The position numbers and the translations under genes were made by a program. A stretch of 64,000 bases of DNA. Origin: Icerya purchasi. Its lineage: Eukaryota > Arthropoda > Insecta > Hemiptera > Monophlebidae. The notes beneath the pieces are model-generated. The model was not told where the DNA came from. It was given only the letters and a program-made list of their open reading frames with translations, and did not search any database. Every line of letters starts with the position of its first letter. Positions within the stretch are counted from its first letter, which is position 1. Shown in pieces: positions 57,467 to 60,147 of this stretch. The stretch covers positions 33,059,083 to 33,123,082 of the forward strand of contig CM077115.1 in the NCBI GenBank assembly GCA_039619475.1. Direction: 5' to 3'.

Positions 57467-60147
57467 GAGTGTGCATACATTTATGTACAATTTATACATC
57501 GTGATCATTTTTTTTATAGGGTAAATTGTAAATGTAAATAGGAATTATTTACAATTTATCGTACATATCTAAAGTGACGATAATTTATTAAATTAGCAGA
57601 AAAGAACAAAACAAATTATCTAACAAAATATATGCTATTTCAGCCTGCAGGGTCTTATTCAAACAGCCATGTAAACATCGATGAAACTTACGACTGGGTA
57701 GAAAATCTGAAGTTCACTATCAAAGAATTCGCCGAAGCTGAAAATCCAAAAATATTGCTGGTTGGAAAAGACGATGCGACTACTGGAATTCTTGGCTTAG
57801 TAAATTGCCTTAAACTTGAACCGGGATGTAGCAATATAAGGTATTTCACATATACACAACTTTTACCGGATTCTTTTTTCTTTTTTTATTGTATAGCAAA
57901 AATAATTTAGCGATTTTACCAAAATTCCCATCTTTTAATTCGTAAACGACTTACCTCTAGCGTATTGCAGAAAGCAAAAAAAAAATTATTTTTAATTAAT
58001 TATTTTCAAAACGATAATATTTCTGTAAAGTAAAATGAATAAACGCCAAATAGCTAAGCACTCTTCTTCAAGAATCACAGATTTTTGTTCCGATTATGTT
58101 GGTTAAAATTTTTTATTACGTTCGATTGCGTTATTAATACGAGTATAACGAAAAAACGTAATTAATAACACATACATTTTCTTTCATGCAGAGAGAATAC
58201 TGAAATAGGAAAAAATTTTTAGAATCTGATTTTACAAAGAATAAAAACATACGACACAGATCGATTATTTTAATTATATATACTTTTTTGATAAATTTTC
58301 TCTCTTGAACTTATAAATTCGAAAGAGTCATTGCATTCATTTCACTTCTTTTTTTTTTTAATATACAGTAAAATTTTTAAAAAGTACAGAACGTTTATTA
58401 ATGGCATATCTTAAATTCCAAAGCTGCTTTTACATATCGTTATAAATCTTTTAATTGCTGAAACGAATTTAAAGATAAAGAATTTCCTTTCGACCGCTCT
58501 GTTTTTTGTAACGTGTTGCAAGTGTAGTTTCTAGAAATCTTATTTAGGAAATACACAAAATAGTCGATAAAGCAAAACGGAATTTAAAAAATAAATAAAA
58601 GTAACTCGAATTTAAAAACCATAAAGTGAAATATATGCAGTGCCTTCGTCTTATAATAAAAGAAAAATTGGAATACAATAAAGGAACTGATATTTCAATT
58701 TCGATAAAGGAAATAATTTATGCGAACAAGAAACAACAAATAATGCAAAATAAAATACAAAAAGAAATAAATCAATAAATAAAAAGGATTATTAAGCGAC
58801 TTTAATTTAAGCAGTGAAATATATTTAGCACTTTCATCTTATGATTTAGAAAATTGAAATGTATTAATTAAGGGGAAAATACAACGACATTAAAAATTGT
58901 ACTTATAAGTGATACCTGTTCACATTACGCAAACTTTTCTTAATTACCGATACCTAATAATCGCTAGTTCACAGATTGCCGCTTATGTACCGTTTTTCAG
59001 TACAACCGACAATTTCACCGAGCGTATTTATGAACCTTTTTTAAAAAATAAATCCTGTTCACTGAACACACCAATTTTTTATATTTTTGTAATTTCCGTG
59101 TCTTTAAATCAACTCTAGGCATGTGAACATAGTTTCGCTATAATAATAAAACAGTGGTGGCGTAGTCACAGTTTGATAGTGATACTGTAGCGTACAAGCA
59201 CTATCGAAGATATTCAGTCGGACAGGATACTATTGATCGCGTCAAAAAGAATATGCAGTGATAACGCGCACTGGTCACCCAGCTAAAATAGAGACGTACT
59301 TGGTTAATGAAACGCTCGATCTGATTGGCTTTTATATGTGTGCATATGCTTCTCAATGCGTTCTTAATGACTCGCTATTGCGTCAGAAAAGTACTTCATC
59401 GAATCGAAATAGTACTGCTCAACATCGACAGAGCGACTGACGTCTTACACATTAAGCATTTTTCTTCGCGTGCTCAAATAGTGGTTTTTAGATTTTTACG
59501 AGCAAGCTGAGAATTGTTCTGTTCCTTTAGACAGGTCAATCTTTGCCATCAGAGAAATATTGGTAAATTTTTTTTTCTTTTTCAATTTGCTTTTGTACAT
59601 CGGCACTTGATTAGAAGTACCGGAGAATTTCTGACACACACACATATATGTATATATGTATGTATATATGGGTTTTAATATTTAGCCCGCGTAAAATTTC
59701 CCCGTCCGTATAATGTAATTAAAAATTCGCTTCTGTTCGTAAATAAAAACAATATTAACGAAATTTTCATAGCAGTTAGCAGTTTTTGGTAGTTCACCCT
59801 TGCGGAGAAAGTAAGGTACTGCTATTATGTTGGAAAGAAGAAGATTTTTAATTTTAGAAAATTCAGTTTACGTTATCAACAAAGTACTTTTGCACTCGTA
59901 GGTGTTTGTTTGTAAAAGATTCAAACGTACCGGAATTTTCTTTAGAAGATCCATTTTATTCTGAGCAAATAAAGAAAGATTTGGTAATGAACGTTTACGA
60001 AAATGGTAAATGGGGATCTTACCGACATTTGCTGATTCCCGGTAGTAAAGACAATAAAATCCCAACGAAATACGCTTACCTCAATAGTGTAATAAGTGGA
60101 GATATTACCACAATTAGTTGGATTCAAGAATGCCCTGTAGAATACGA
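2465..60147 (+). CDS. FASN: Fatty acid synthase (animal type I), 17 internal exons, partial at both ends
   Basis: Multidomain cytosolic enzyme that builds long-chain fatty acids (palmitate in the canonical enzyme) from malonyl-CoA, acetyl-CoA and NADPH. Seventeen exons (2465-2665, 6173-6298, 9200-9433, 9532-9721, 10126-10355, 13555-13692, 13869-14035, 19873-20020, 21978-22088, 29101-29209, 32108-32365, 34051-34227, 37892-38058, 45448-45621, 46647-46967, 57644-57840, 59902-60147) total 3194 nt, or 1064 codons plus 2 nt. All are AG/GT bordered, all phases match, and there is no stop. Order: KS end (1-67), linker (68-109), MAT (110 to about 370), DH (about 460-750), pseudo-methyltransferase region (about 750-980), pre-ER linker (to 1064). 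MAT Ser208, Arg233 and His310 and DH His501 and Asp654 are visible. The KS start lies left of the window; ER, KR, ACP and TE lie right. Insects carry several FASN paralogues. Sequence is fairly divergent, so it may be a lipid- or cuticle-specialised paralogue rather than the housekeeping copy. Confidence 0.93.
3390..3424 (-). ncRNA. Hammerhead-ribozyme-like core in Penelope 3' end
   Basis: Minus strand reads CTGATGA (3424-3418), a short GGG/CCC stem with an internal loop (3416-3406), then GAA followed by AACGTTTC (3405-3398). This is the hammerhead order CUGANGA / stem II / GAA / stem III / UH. Hammerhead motifs are known in terminal regions of Penelope-like elements, which supports the reading. 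Stem III would be only about 2 bp and stem I pairing is imperfect, so activity is uncertain. Confidence 0.5.
3592..4257 (-). pseudogene. Penelope-like RT thumb plus GIY-YIG endonuclease (truncated ORF)
   Basis: 221 codons open from the first Met, but the frame extends upstream to about 4405, so this Met is internal. Residues 1-15 (A-I-N-R-L-L-T-T-P) fit the RT thumb of Penelope elements. Residues 118-190 form a GIY-YIG nuclease: S-G-I-Y-K-I, then C-x2-C, S-Y-I-G-Q-T-G-R, then Y-K-E-H and a downstream A-E-H-L...N-K-H. In this retroelement class the nuclease nicks target DNA to prime reverse transcription. The uninterrupted frame suggests fairly recent insertion. Confidence 0.88.
6173..6298 (+). 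CDS. FASN: FASN exon b: KS-MAT linker
   Basis: 42 codons, phase 0 to 0, acceptor tttcag, donor gtaaat. Encodes E-F-L-H-L-L-N-E-A followed by [10 protein letters not shown]. This is the typical FASN linker pattern: EFL..L.., then a GY.G(Y/F) strand before a lysine/glutamine-rich end. Too short to be recognised alone, but its phase and position between KS and MAT fit. Confidence 0.85.
6299..9199. other. FASN intron 2
   Basis: Holds the LINE relic at about 6990-8530. 6299-6980 and 8540-9199 are AT-rich with nothing I can assign. Confidence 0.6.
6990..8530 (+). mobile_element. LINE relic A: RT C-terminus, RNase H and tail (I/R1-like group)
   Basis: Frames read F-S-Y-L-G-I-T-L near 7105, I-L-S-K-F-D-Y-G near 7250, I-Q-N-S-C-L near 7325, then [16 protein letters not shown] near 8018-8065 (the RNase H motif W-I-P-S-H-x-G-I-x-G-N-E-x-A-D). 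Last comes C-x10-H-V-L-F-E-C near 8310-8350, the C-terminal knuckle. It ends in an A-rich tail at 8520-8540. Same family as LINE B: both end with LLS.GL..PYSA. Many frameshifts; 5'-truncated. Confidence 0.82.
9200..9433 (+). CDS. FASN: FASN exon c: start of malonyl/acetyltransferase domain
   Basis: 78 codons, phase 0 to 0, acceptor ccatag, donor gtacgc. Contains [17 protein letters not shown], the signature opening of the FASN MAT domain. Ends S-I-T-S-I-Q, continued in the next exon by the helix before the active-site serine. Confidence 0.93.
9532..9721 (+). CDS. FASN: FASN exon d: MAT active-site serine
   Basis: 63 codons plus 1 nt, phase 0 to 1, acceptor tttatag, donor gttagt. Encodes the nucleophile elbow G-H-S-A-G-E (Ser208 of the segment) and Y-Y-R-G with Arg233, 25 residues later. 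This is the same spacing as Ser581/Arg606 of mammalian FASN; that Arg binds the malonyl carboxylate. Then P-P-G-A-M-A-A-V-G, highly typical of FASN. Malonyl specificity is therefore expected. Confidence 0.95.
9722..10125. other. FASN intron 4
   Basis: Short AT-rich intron with no recognisable element. The open frame 9811-10077 is pyrimidine-rich chance coding just upstream of the acceptor. Confidence 0.6.
10126..10355 (+). CDS. FASN: FASN exon e: MAT catalytic histidine
   Basis: 2 nt plus 76 codons, phase 1 to 0, acceptor aatag, donor gtatta. Starts by completing the Gly of M-A-A-V-G, then L-T-W-E-E. Contains [12 protein letters not shown] and the G-F-A-F-H-S motif with His310. This lies 102 residues after the active Ser, matching Ser581 to His683 in mammals. 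Confidence 0.95.
10356..13554. other. FASN intron 5, nothing recognised
   Basis: 3.2 kb with no gene or element that I can name. It contains a 24-bp direct duplication at 10482-10528 and a less AT-rich stretch (about 11880-12640) with short frames on both strands but no known motif. An imperfect hairpin lies at about 12804-12838. Confidence 0.55.
10482..10528. repeat. 24-bp tandem duplication
   Basis: The unit AATTGATATTCCTGGAAATG is followed at 24 bp by AATTAATATTCCTGGAAATG, one mismatch over the 20 bases. Two copies only; simple local slippage in an intron. Confidence 0.75.
13555..13692 (+). CDS. FASN: FASN exon f: end of MAT / linker to DH
   Basis: 46 codons, phase 0 to 0, acceptor ctgtag, donor gtaagt. 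Encodes [11 protein letters not shown] and [14 protein letters not shown], near-diagnostic of animal FASN (R.W.STS....W / YHVNN...PVLF). Confidence 0.94.
13869..14035 (+). CDS. FASN: FASN exon g: MAT-DH junction
   Basis: 55 codons plus 2 nt, phase 0 to 2, acceptor catag, donor gtaaga. Encodes [16 protein letters not shown] and [13 protein letters not shown], the conserved FASN block that follows the YHVNN motif. Confidence 0.93.
14155..14235 (-). repeat. tRNA-derived SINE-like fragment
   Basis: On the minus strand GGGCTCAGTTGGCGAGCGTG resembles a tRNA D-arm/A-box, in a locally GC-rich patch flanked by AT-rich DNA. No convincing B-box or complete cloverleaf, so it is not called a tRNA gene. 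No partner copy seen in the window. Confidence 0.35.
17030..17590 (+). mobile_element. RTE-like LINE relic (endonuclease start plus ORF end, middle deleted)
   Basis: Near 17080-17185 one frame reads [22 protein letters not shown], the opening of an apurinic-type endonuclease as in RTE-like LINEs. Near 17330-17405 another reads R-K-M-K-Y-L-A-H and Q-G-K-M-Q-G-K, resembling the RTE C-terminal block (K.KYFGH...L.QGK..GKR). The intervening RT is missing. The end is TGATGAT-rich, as in RTE tails. Confidence 0.65.
18440..18950 (+). mobile_element. Jockey-like LINE relic, 3' end with A tail
   Basis: Frames read [10 protein letters not shown] (18590-18620), A-P-W-F-V-C-N (18685-18705), E-I-N-F-H-N-S-R near 18750 and R-R-L-K at 18838. 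This is the usual order at the Jockey RT C-terminus (compare YGIQLWG and [11 protein letters not shown] in LINE C). A 3' UTR with a hairpin (18890-18916) and an A run (18931-18944) follow. Frameshifts near 18590-18620. Confidence 0.75.
18890..18916 (+). repeat. LINE 3'-terminal hairpin, copy 1
   Basis: CCCACA (18890-18895) pairs with TGTGGG (18911-18916), and GGCA pairs with TGCC inside. It sits about 15 bases before the poly-A. The same structure occurs at 60884-60913 on the minus strand with compensating base changes. Confidence 0.6.
19873..20020 (+). CDS. FASN: FASN exon h: N-terminal part of dehydratase domain
   Basis: 1 nt plus 49 codons, phase 2 to 0, acceptor gttag, donor gtaagt. Encodes P-V-P-R-G-T-P-M-L followed by Q-W-D-H-S-N-K-W, typical of the FASN segment leading into the dehydratase (P(V/S).RGTP.......WDHS..W). 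Preceded by a 5.8-kb intron. Confidence 0.93.
20021..21977. other. FASN intron 8, nothing recognised
   Basis: 2.0 kb with no gene or element I can name. Open frames of 60-100 codons at 20432-20638, 21170-21460 and 21474-21782 are hydrophobic chance frames without motifs. Short CT-rich run at 21339-21363. Confidence 0.55.
21978..22088 (+). CDS. FASN: FASN exon i: DH catalytic histidine
   Basis: 37 codons, phase 0 to 0, acceptor cacag, donor gtgagt. Contains [10 protein letters not shown], a perfect H-x3-G-x4-P dehydratase motif. His501 is the catalytic base of the double hot-dog DH fold. Confidence 0.94.
22385..22416 (+). repeat. Harbinger terminal inverted repeat, left
   Basis: Begins AGGTACGGACACATTGCTAT. 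It pairs with the reverse complement of 28422-28453, which begins AGGCGCGGACACATTGCTAT. Four mismatches over 32 bases, with two in the first five. Confidence 0.92.
22461..22735. repeat. Harbinger subterminal motif repeats
   Basis: GTGTTCACACTGCTGTCACA at 22461-22480 recurs as GTGTTCACACTGAAGTCACA at 22710-22729. It also appears inverted at 26520-26546 (GATAGCATGTGACAGCAGTG, then TGATCAC), between the two genes and about 140 bp upstream of the transposase ATG. A shorter related piece, CAATGTGATCACAC, lies near 28364. Likely transposase or partner-protein binding sites; this role is inferred. Confidence 0.6.
23190..23455 (+). pseudogene. Unassigned frame in left part of Harbinger element
   Basis: An open + strand frame reads S-M-C-N-K-C-K near 23275, then V-T-F-S-Q-W-K-S-V and E-N-K-T-F-K-I-T. 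A pair of cysteines followed by (V/I)xFxQW is reminiscent of a segment found in uncharacterised insect repeat-encoded proteins, but I cannot name the family. It is opposite in strand to both transposon genes. It could be a captured exon or chance. Confidence 0.3.
24466..26382 (-). CDS. Harbinger transposase (DDE superfamily, HARBI1-like), two exons
   Basis: Exon 1 runs 26382 to 26078 (101 codons plus 2 nt, donor GTTTTT) and exon 2 runs 25375 to 24466 (acceptor TTTCAG). Together they give about 404 residues. The joint [13 protein letters not shown] rebuilds the conserved RLxxxLRFLATGxS block. Catalytic residues are Asp173 in A-I-D-G-K-H-I, Asp263 in L-V-G-D-E-A-F-P-L and Glu301 in R-R-V-V-E-N-A-F-G, all intact. 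The start at Met 26382 is preferred to the upstream Met at 26409, which adds a hydrophobic extension. Nuclear enzyme that cuts and pastes the element, normally with the Myb/MADF-like partner. No stop or frameshift, so it may still be active. Confidence 0.9.
25495..25665 (+). repeat. Inverted partial copy of partner-gene exon inside transposase intron
   Basis: Reads (+) [16 protein letters not shown], then a run of about 23 A, then W-K-Y-E-E. The partner gene exon at 27536-27391 (-) reads [16 protein letters not shown], a run of 12 A, then a W-K-Y-E-E frame. The two are in opposite orientation about 1.9 kb apart. Confidence 0.8.
26778..28205 (-). pseudogene. Harbinger partner gene, MADF/BESS-type DNA-binding protein, frameshifted
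   Basis: Three exons on the minus strand. Exon 1 (28205 to about 28055) starts with Met and reads [14 protein letters not shown], a MADF/Myb-SANT-like start. Exon 2 (27536 to about 27391) reads [11 protein letters not shown] and [13 protein letters not shown], but a run of 12 A (27439-27450) puts the halves out of frame. Exon 3 (27289 to 26778) has basic/acidic stretches and a BESS-like F-F-F-S-M-S-A-I...K-L-P, broken by a run of 8 A (26976-26983). The exon 1-2 donor phase does not fit cleanly. In this superfamily the partner binds transposon ends and brings the transposase to the nucleus. Decayed unless the homopolymers are sequencing errors. Confidence 0.7.
28422..28453 (-). repeat. Harbinger terminal inverted repeat, right
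   Basis: Reverse complement begins AGGCGCGGACACATTGCTAT, followed by CACGTCGCGTGA. Directly followed by the ATA target duplication and then FASN intron sequence. Confidence 0.92.
29101..29209 (+). CDS. FASN: FASN exon j: dehydratase domain
   Basis: 36 codons plus 1 nt, phase 0 to 1, acceptor cgacag, donor gttagt. Encodes [10 protein letters not shown] and then [10 protein letters not shown], matching the DH core strand (V.F.DVQFLRAT) that follows the HxxxGxxxxP helix. The 7.0-kb intron before it carries a Harbinger transposon. Confidence 0.92.
29318..29545 (-). mobile_element. Non-LTR retrotransposon 3' end (tail and terminal hairpin)
   Basis: The minus strand ends in a nested hairpin at 29369-29341 (GTTCC paired with GGAAC outside, CTGG with CCAG inside), then CCCCC, A-rich spacer and A run (29330-29315). 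No coding part. It abuts the Helitron end at 29546. Architecture resembles the tails at 18890 and 60884, but sequence differs. Confidence 0.4.
29546..29830 (-). mobile_element. Helitron 3' fragment (helicase C-terminus and CTAG end)
   Basis: The minus strand frame from 29827 reads [31 protein letters not shown]. This is the conserved last motif of the Helitron/PIF1 helicase, ending near 29630. The terminal part GGACAACGTCTG...GGTCAGCTAG ends at CTAG (29549-29546), next to a T. Helitrons end in CTRR after a hairpin. The Rep and most of the helicase are absent; the 5' side is cut at about 29830. Confidence 0.87.
29830..30650 (+). mobile_element. LINE 3' part, 5'-truncated, with (AAAT)n tail
   Basis: The frame to 30284 reads [16 protein letters not shown], the post-RT linker of Jockey/CR1-like LINEs. 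After stops, [28 protein letters not shown] (30350-30465) gives the C-terminal knuckle. The (AAAT)n tail is at 30622-30650. GC content is clearly higher than the surrounding intron, suggesting recent arrival. Starts exactly where the Helitron fragment breaks off. Confidence 0.78.
30655..31010 (-). mobile_element. R1/LOA-like LINE relic (pre-RT linker and RT start)
   Basis: Minus frames read [10 protein letters not shown] near 30990, the (P/S)WxxFV block before the RT of R1-like elements. Then [16 protein letters not shown] near 30740-30690 matches the RT opening (I..L...KAPG.D.I). Frameshift near 30880. Fragmentary. Confidence 0.6.
31149..31372. mobile_element. Small TIR element (MITE-like), copy 2, with 11-bp target duplication
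   Basis: Starts GGGCGTCGCCAGC (after AA) and ends GCTGGCGACACCCA, 13-bp inverted termini with one mismatch. Flanked by a perfect direct repeat TAAATGATAAC at 31138-31148 and 31373-31383. Internal homology to copy 1 at 1534-1897; this copy is shorter by internal deletion. A long (9-11 bp) duplication is typical of Mutator-like elements, but superfamily is inferred. Non-coding. Confidence 0.85.
32108..32365 (+). CDS. FASN: FASN exon k: dehydratase, second hot-dog
   Basis: 2 nt plus 85 codons plus 1 nt, phase 1 to 1, acceptor attag, donor gtaaga. Encodes a lysine/glutamate-bounded region (L-K-S-E-I-Y-K-F) and [11 protein letters not shown], the counterpart of the DH motif (L/I)RGYxYGxxFQGI. The usual P/E after YG and the Q before GI are changed. 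Confidence 0.9.
32366..34050. other. FASN intron 11, nothing recognised
   Basis: 1.7 kb AT-rich sequence without a motif, frame or repeat that I can identify. Confidence 0.6.
34051..34227 (+). CDS. FASN: FASN exon l: DH catalytic aspartate
   Basis: 2 nt plus 58 codons plus 1 nt, phase 1 to 1, acceptor acacag, donor gtatgt. Encodes F-L-D-T-M-L-Q, in which Asp654 is the second catalytic residue of the DH (153 residues after His501; about 155 in mammals). L-H-L-P-I-Q-I follows, matching the LYLPTxI block. Confidence 0.94.
35183..36420 (-). mobile_element. LINE ORF1 (gag-like) relic with zinc knuckle
   Basis: Read from 36420 downward in shifting frames: P-T-K-E-Q-T-I-I-F (about 36208), [14 protein letters not shown] (about 36095), [16 protein letters not shown], then [16 protein letters not shown] (about 35700). 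It ends [11 protein letters not shown] and a stop at about 35183. Order and motifs match insect LINE gag proteins (RISNNRIC..., RP.....(I/L)SNV, IF...D...CF.CK..GH). No RT follows. Several frameshifts. Confidence 0.65.
36973..37464 (+). other. Unassigned 163-codon open frame
   Basis: Long for AT-rich intron DNA, but rich in Phe, Ile and Ser with no recognisable motif. No TIRs or tail found around it. Could be chance, or the antisense of a decayed element. Confidence 0.15.
37653..37695. repeat. (TA)n/(TG)n microsatellite
   Basis: Alternating TA with interspersed TG, ending TGTGTGTG. Simple repeat in intron 12. Confidence 0.9.
37892..38058 (+). CDS. FASN: FASN exon m: DH end / pseudo-methyltransferase start
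   Basis: 2 nt plus 55 codons, phase 1 to 0, acceptor tttag, donor gtacat. Encodes [10 protein letters not shown], equivalent to the conserved AGGVE(I/M)RG hairpin at the DH end, then E-K-Y-Q-L-V-P-Y, the typical LEKY.FVP(Y/H). Confidence 0.92.
38470..38545 (-). repeat. tRNA-derived SINE-like head
   Basis: The minus strand reads GTCGCGATAGCCTAGTTGCTAGAGCGCTTGACTTCCG split across a short patch. TAGCCTAGTTGCTAGAGCGC fits an A-box and D-arm. No B-box, T-arm or tail seen, so it is not called a functional tRNA. Possible SINE remnant. Confidence 0.4.
39644..41738. mobile_element. DNA element with about 250-bp inverted repeats
   Basis: The left arm 39644 to about 39910 is the imperfect reverse complement of about 41490-41738. 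Shared blocks include AGGATTCCGT at the very ends, TATAAACTTCAAAA (39747 and complement near 41635), TAATTTCAAGCTAACCGATT (39806 and complement near 41570) and AAAATCACTTAAAAA (39889 and complement near 41505). No transposase of its own remains between the arms. An unrelated transposon sits inside. Without it, length is about 1.17 kb. No clear target duplication. Confidence 0.8.
40314..41240 (-). mobile_element. IS630/Tc1-like transposon relic, nested
   Basis: Terminal inverted repeats TGGGTGATTTATCTTGCAAC at 40314-40333 and its exact complement at 41221-41240, extending to CCCTA. The minus-strand reading shows F-S-D-A-E-R near 41030 and I-M-R-I-V-E-R near 40910. After shifts, G-A-R-P-H-T and the counterpart of L-T-P-C-D-F-F-L-W-G near 40600 appear, then a terminal C-A-S/H.L-like tail near 40450. 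This matches the DDE transposases often labelled Tc3-like in insects. Stops and indels throughout. Confidence 0.72.
41846..42713 (-). mobile_element. Mariner relic with catalytic core deleted
   Basis: Inverted ends share AAAAAGTTTCAGGAA (41846-41860; complement 42699-42713). The minus frame 42540-42284 gives the paired helix-turn-helix start: [32 protein letters not shown]. The C-terminal block D-F-F-L-F and [15 protein letters not shown] lies at about 42110-41900. The DETW and DNAxxH catalytic parts are missing in between. Confidence 0.8.
45448..45621 (+). CDS. FASN: FASN exon n: pseudo-methyltransferase region
   Basis: 58 codons, phase 0 to 0, acceptor tatag, donor gtacag. Encodes [13 protein letters not shown], like the variable FASN region ....LVLENT....K(I/V)..VE. 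Preceded by a 7.4-kb intron full of DNA transposons. Low conservation, but phase and position are consistent. Confidence 0.85.
45622..46646. other. FASN intron 14, nothing recognised
   Basis: 1.0 kb AT-rich intron. One T run at 46078-46092. No motif, repeat or frame I can assign. Confidence 0.6.
46647..46967 (+). CDS. FASN: FASN exon o: pseudo-methyltransferase core
   Basis: 107 codons, phase 0 to 0, acceptor gtgcag, donor gtaagt; the longest exon. Encodes [10 protein letters not shown] and [12 protein letters not shown], the inactive methyltransferase fold of animal FASN (LKPGGFLLL-type strand). No S-adenosylmethionine-binding glycine loop is visible, as expected for a pseudo-MT. Confidence 0.88.
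47086..47800. repeat. Degenerate tandem repeat, about 290-bp unit, 2.5 copies
   Basis: Three successive units begin near 47100, 47400 and 47675. Each opens with a (T/A)(T/A)TTCAAA-like run, then TTTTAAGGAATGAAAAAGAG, CTCTAAGGAATGAAAAGGGG and TTTTAAAGGGTGAAAGGAGG respectively. Each continues with a GTTAAAA-type block, a TTATAATTTT(A/G) block and, in units 1 and 2, a (G)AAATTTCATGTGAATATA / GAAATTCCATACGAACATA block. Non-coding and highly diverged. Confidence 0.6.
48012..48500 (+). mobile_element. Jockey-type RT relic
   Basis: 48124-48333 reads [24 protein letters not shown] and Y-Q-F-G-F-R-Q, the same RT block as LINE C ([22 protein letters not shown] ... HQFGFRQ). Downstream, [16 protein letters not shown] (48378-48420) is the catalytic motif A region. 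Stops and a frameshift near 48330. Opposite strand to LINE C. Confidence 0.8.
48540..48856 (+). mobile_element. Retroposon 3' end with (TTTAC)n tail, family unknown
   Basis: A GC-richer block (48590-48820) ends abruptly in CTTACTTACTTTACTTTACT repeats (48821-48856), as in SINE or LINE 3' ends with microsatellite tails. No A/B boxes and no coding frame seen. May be the 3' UTR of the preceding RT relic or a separate insertion. Confidence 0.4.
49182..51420 (-). mobile_element. LINE C: Jockey-clade retrotransposon, 5'-truncated, intact RT
   Basis: The minus strand element ends in an A tail (T run at 49182-49200), preceded by AATAAAATAATA. The body is one open frame, 51419 to 49395. The endonuclease half is missing, so insertion was 5'-truncated. 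The C-terminus is [11 protein letters not shown], typical of Jockey, with no RNase H. No decay visible in about 2 kb, so it is among the youngest insertions here. A clear target duplication was not found. Confidence 0.88.
49395..51419 (-). CDS. Jockey-type reverse transcriptase (partial ORF2)
   Basis: 674 codons. Residues 1-20 are probably flanking DNA read through; recognisable ORF2 begins near [10 protein letters not shown] (29-38). The RT covers about 270-560: [17 protein letters not shown] (296-303), motif [11 protein letters not shown] (364-373) with catalytic Asp366, [10 protein letters not shown] (421-430) and motif C Y-A-D-D (451-454). The thumb and tail contain [12 protein letters not shown] and Y-G-I-Q-L-W-G. 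The enzyme copies the element RNA into DNA at a nicked target. The N-terminal endonuclease is absent, so this copy cannot move on its own. Confidence 0.88.
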   Translation of the reverse strand: MPFFITLLSIYHEIPTFRLVSLILINSHTNWDTFREELDRRINLKIRLKTNSELEEQFACFIEAYREAAKVSTPEPLVNTAQEITLPLEVRRKISERRTARRKWHNSRDPQDKNTFNRISRQLNMLIKNIKNKTFANYLEGLSPFADKDYSLWKATRRIKRPVKHVPPLRDEVGNWARQDNEKEELFAHYLTHVFQPHYIDSDVDITITYNENKRLTTFTPYEIAREIDKNINSKKTPGIDEISPEVLKELSKKGIVMLTYLFNACTRLEHIPSCFKTAQIIMLKKPNKPDSEVTSYRPISLLPVISKLFEKLLLKRLLPLIGEDLPIHQFGFRQHHSTIDQVHRVTSVINKAFEDKKYCPTVFLDIAQAFDKVWHEGLVFKLSKILPGNLCRLLESYLANRQFRVAYESSTSNFYNITAGVPQGSVLGPTLYLLYSQDLPTDNSTTTAMYADDTAILPLAAATSRLQTIYKMLWIMYRSGRWKVKLNEEKSAYVMFSYRQTKTNYQVYLGNKPVPQVNSAKYLGMHLDRRLTWNVHVKMKCQQIKHIAKQLQWLIGWRSPLDVRYKCILYRQIIMPIWTYGIQLWGCTSNSNRAKIQARQSIILRTIVDAYRYSRNDDIHRDLHITSVNDVIKQMAIKHGKRIHRHVNVEMIRLLNTKEDVRRLKRRHPSDLI
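51930..52285 (+). pseudogene. Asn-rich N-terminus of LINE B gag
   Basis: The frame is dominated by AAT/AAC codons (runs such as N-D-N-N-N-N-N-N), then [10 protein letters not shown] and S-P-E-S-I-P-S-T. It could be mistaken for an (AAT)n microsatellite, but the Ser/Asp interruptions and its position upstream of the gag core support a low-complexity gag arm. A frameshift lies before 52030. Confidence 0.5.
52500..52710 (+). pseudogene. LINE B gag core fragment
   Basis: Reads [20 protein letters not shown], then [14 protein letters not shown] and L-P-Q-F-I-S-I-F-K. This follows the RNA-binding (RRM-like) fold of LINE ORF1 proteins (V.(G/N)V....SEEEI...L ... (R)R..R ... V...F....LP..I...). It is cut off by the mariner insertion 90 bases later. 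Confidence 0.65.
52873..53996 (-). pseudogene. Mariner transposase (DD34D), one stop and one 44-bp duplication
   Basis: Start Met at 53996 (M-S-E-K-E-V-P). The helix-turn-helix part reads [10 protein letters not shown]. Catalytic Asp in T-D-E-T-W-V-H (about 53460), Asp in L-L-Q-D-N-A-R-P-H (about 53170) and third Asp in [12 protein letters not shown] (about 53065), with 34 residues between the last two: DD34D. Damage is light: the 44-bp duplication (53797-53884) shifts frame, and TAA at about 53285 interrupts after V-D-F-L-T-E. Otherwise it encodes a complete cut-and-paste enzyme relic. Confidence 0.9.
53797..53884. repeat. 44-bp tandem duplication inside mariner transposase
   Basis: Units 53797-53840 and 53841-53884 both start GGAACACCACTCGTACACTT and differ at one base (CACACATCCC versus CACTCATCCC). 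As 44 is not a multiple of three, it breaks the reading frame. Confidence 0.92.
55080..55530 (+). pseudogene. LINE B apurinic-type endonuclease fragment
   Basis: Reads [21 protein letters not shown] near 55100-55165, then [22 protein letters not shown] piece near 55445-55475 corresponds to the GDFNAHHxxWG motif. This is the order of the LINE target-nicking endonuclease. Frameshifts near 55300 and 55440. Confidence 0.75.
55590..56240. other. Unassigned insert replacing LINE B reverse transcriptase
   Basis: About 650 bases between the endonuclease and RNase H pieces, with no RT motif in any frame and less AT-rich composition. A GGAGATATCACG block occurs at 55606; no terminal repeats found. It may be another element or rearranged LINE sequence. 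Confidence 0.4.
56246..57202 (+). pseudogene. LINE B RNase H and C-terminal tail
   Basis: F-T-D-G-S-R-S at 56380-56400 is the first RNase H catalytic Asp motif. S-F-R-L-P-S-F-C follows, then [13 protein letters not shown] at 56684-56722, the final motif. The tail near 57010-57200 has C-P-x-L-L and [12 protein letters not shown]. Several frameshifts. Confidence 0.75.
57434..57462. repeat. (TA)n microsatellite
   Basis: About 14 TA repeats in intron 15, 180 bases before the exon p acceptor. Confidence 0.92.
57644..57840 (+). CDS. FASN: FASN exon p: region before enoyl reductase
   Basis: 65 codons plus 2 nt, phase 0 to 2, acceptor tttcag (a second AG follows 7 nt later but breaks phase), donor gtattt. 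Encodes [16 protein letters not shown], an almost invariant FASN block (SGI.GLVNCL.KEPGG). Confidence 0.95.
57841..59901. other. FASN intron 16, nothing recognised
   Basis: 2.1 kb AT-rich. (TA)/(CA) simple sequence at 59632-59668. Short frames at 58909-59118 and 59258-59510 lack motifs. Confidence 0.6.
59902..60147 (+). CDS. FASN: FASN exon q: linker into enoyl reductase
   Basis: 1 nt plus 81 codons plus 2 nt, phase 2 to 2, acceptor cgtag, donor gtaagt. Encodes [17 protein letters not shown] and [10 protein letters not shown], typical FASN blocks (DLVMNVY.DG.WG.(F/Y)RH ... GDL.S..W). The next exon, expected to carry the enoyl-reductase start, is not in the window. Confidence 0.95.

Larger units (their letters stand above)
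46968..57643. other. FASN intron 15, 10.7 kb of stacked elements
   Basis: Tandem repeats (47086-47800), RT relic (48012-48500), retroposon tail (48540-48856), LINE C (49182-51419), LINE B (51890-57262) with mariner inside. 48857-49180 and 57263-57643 hold nothing but simple sequence, including (TA)n at 57434-57462. No host gene. Confidence 0.7.
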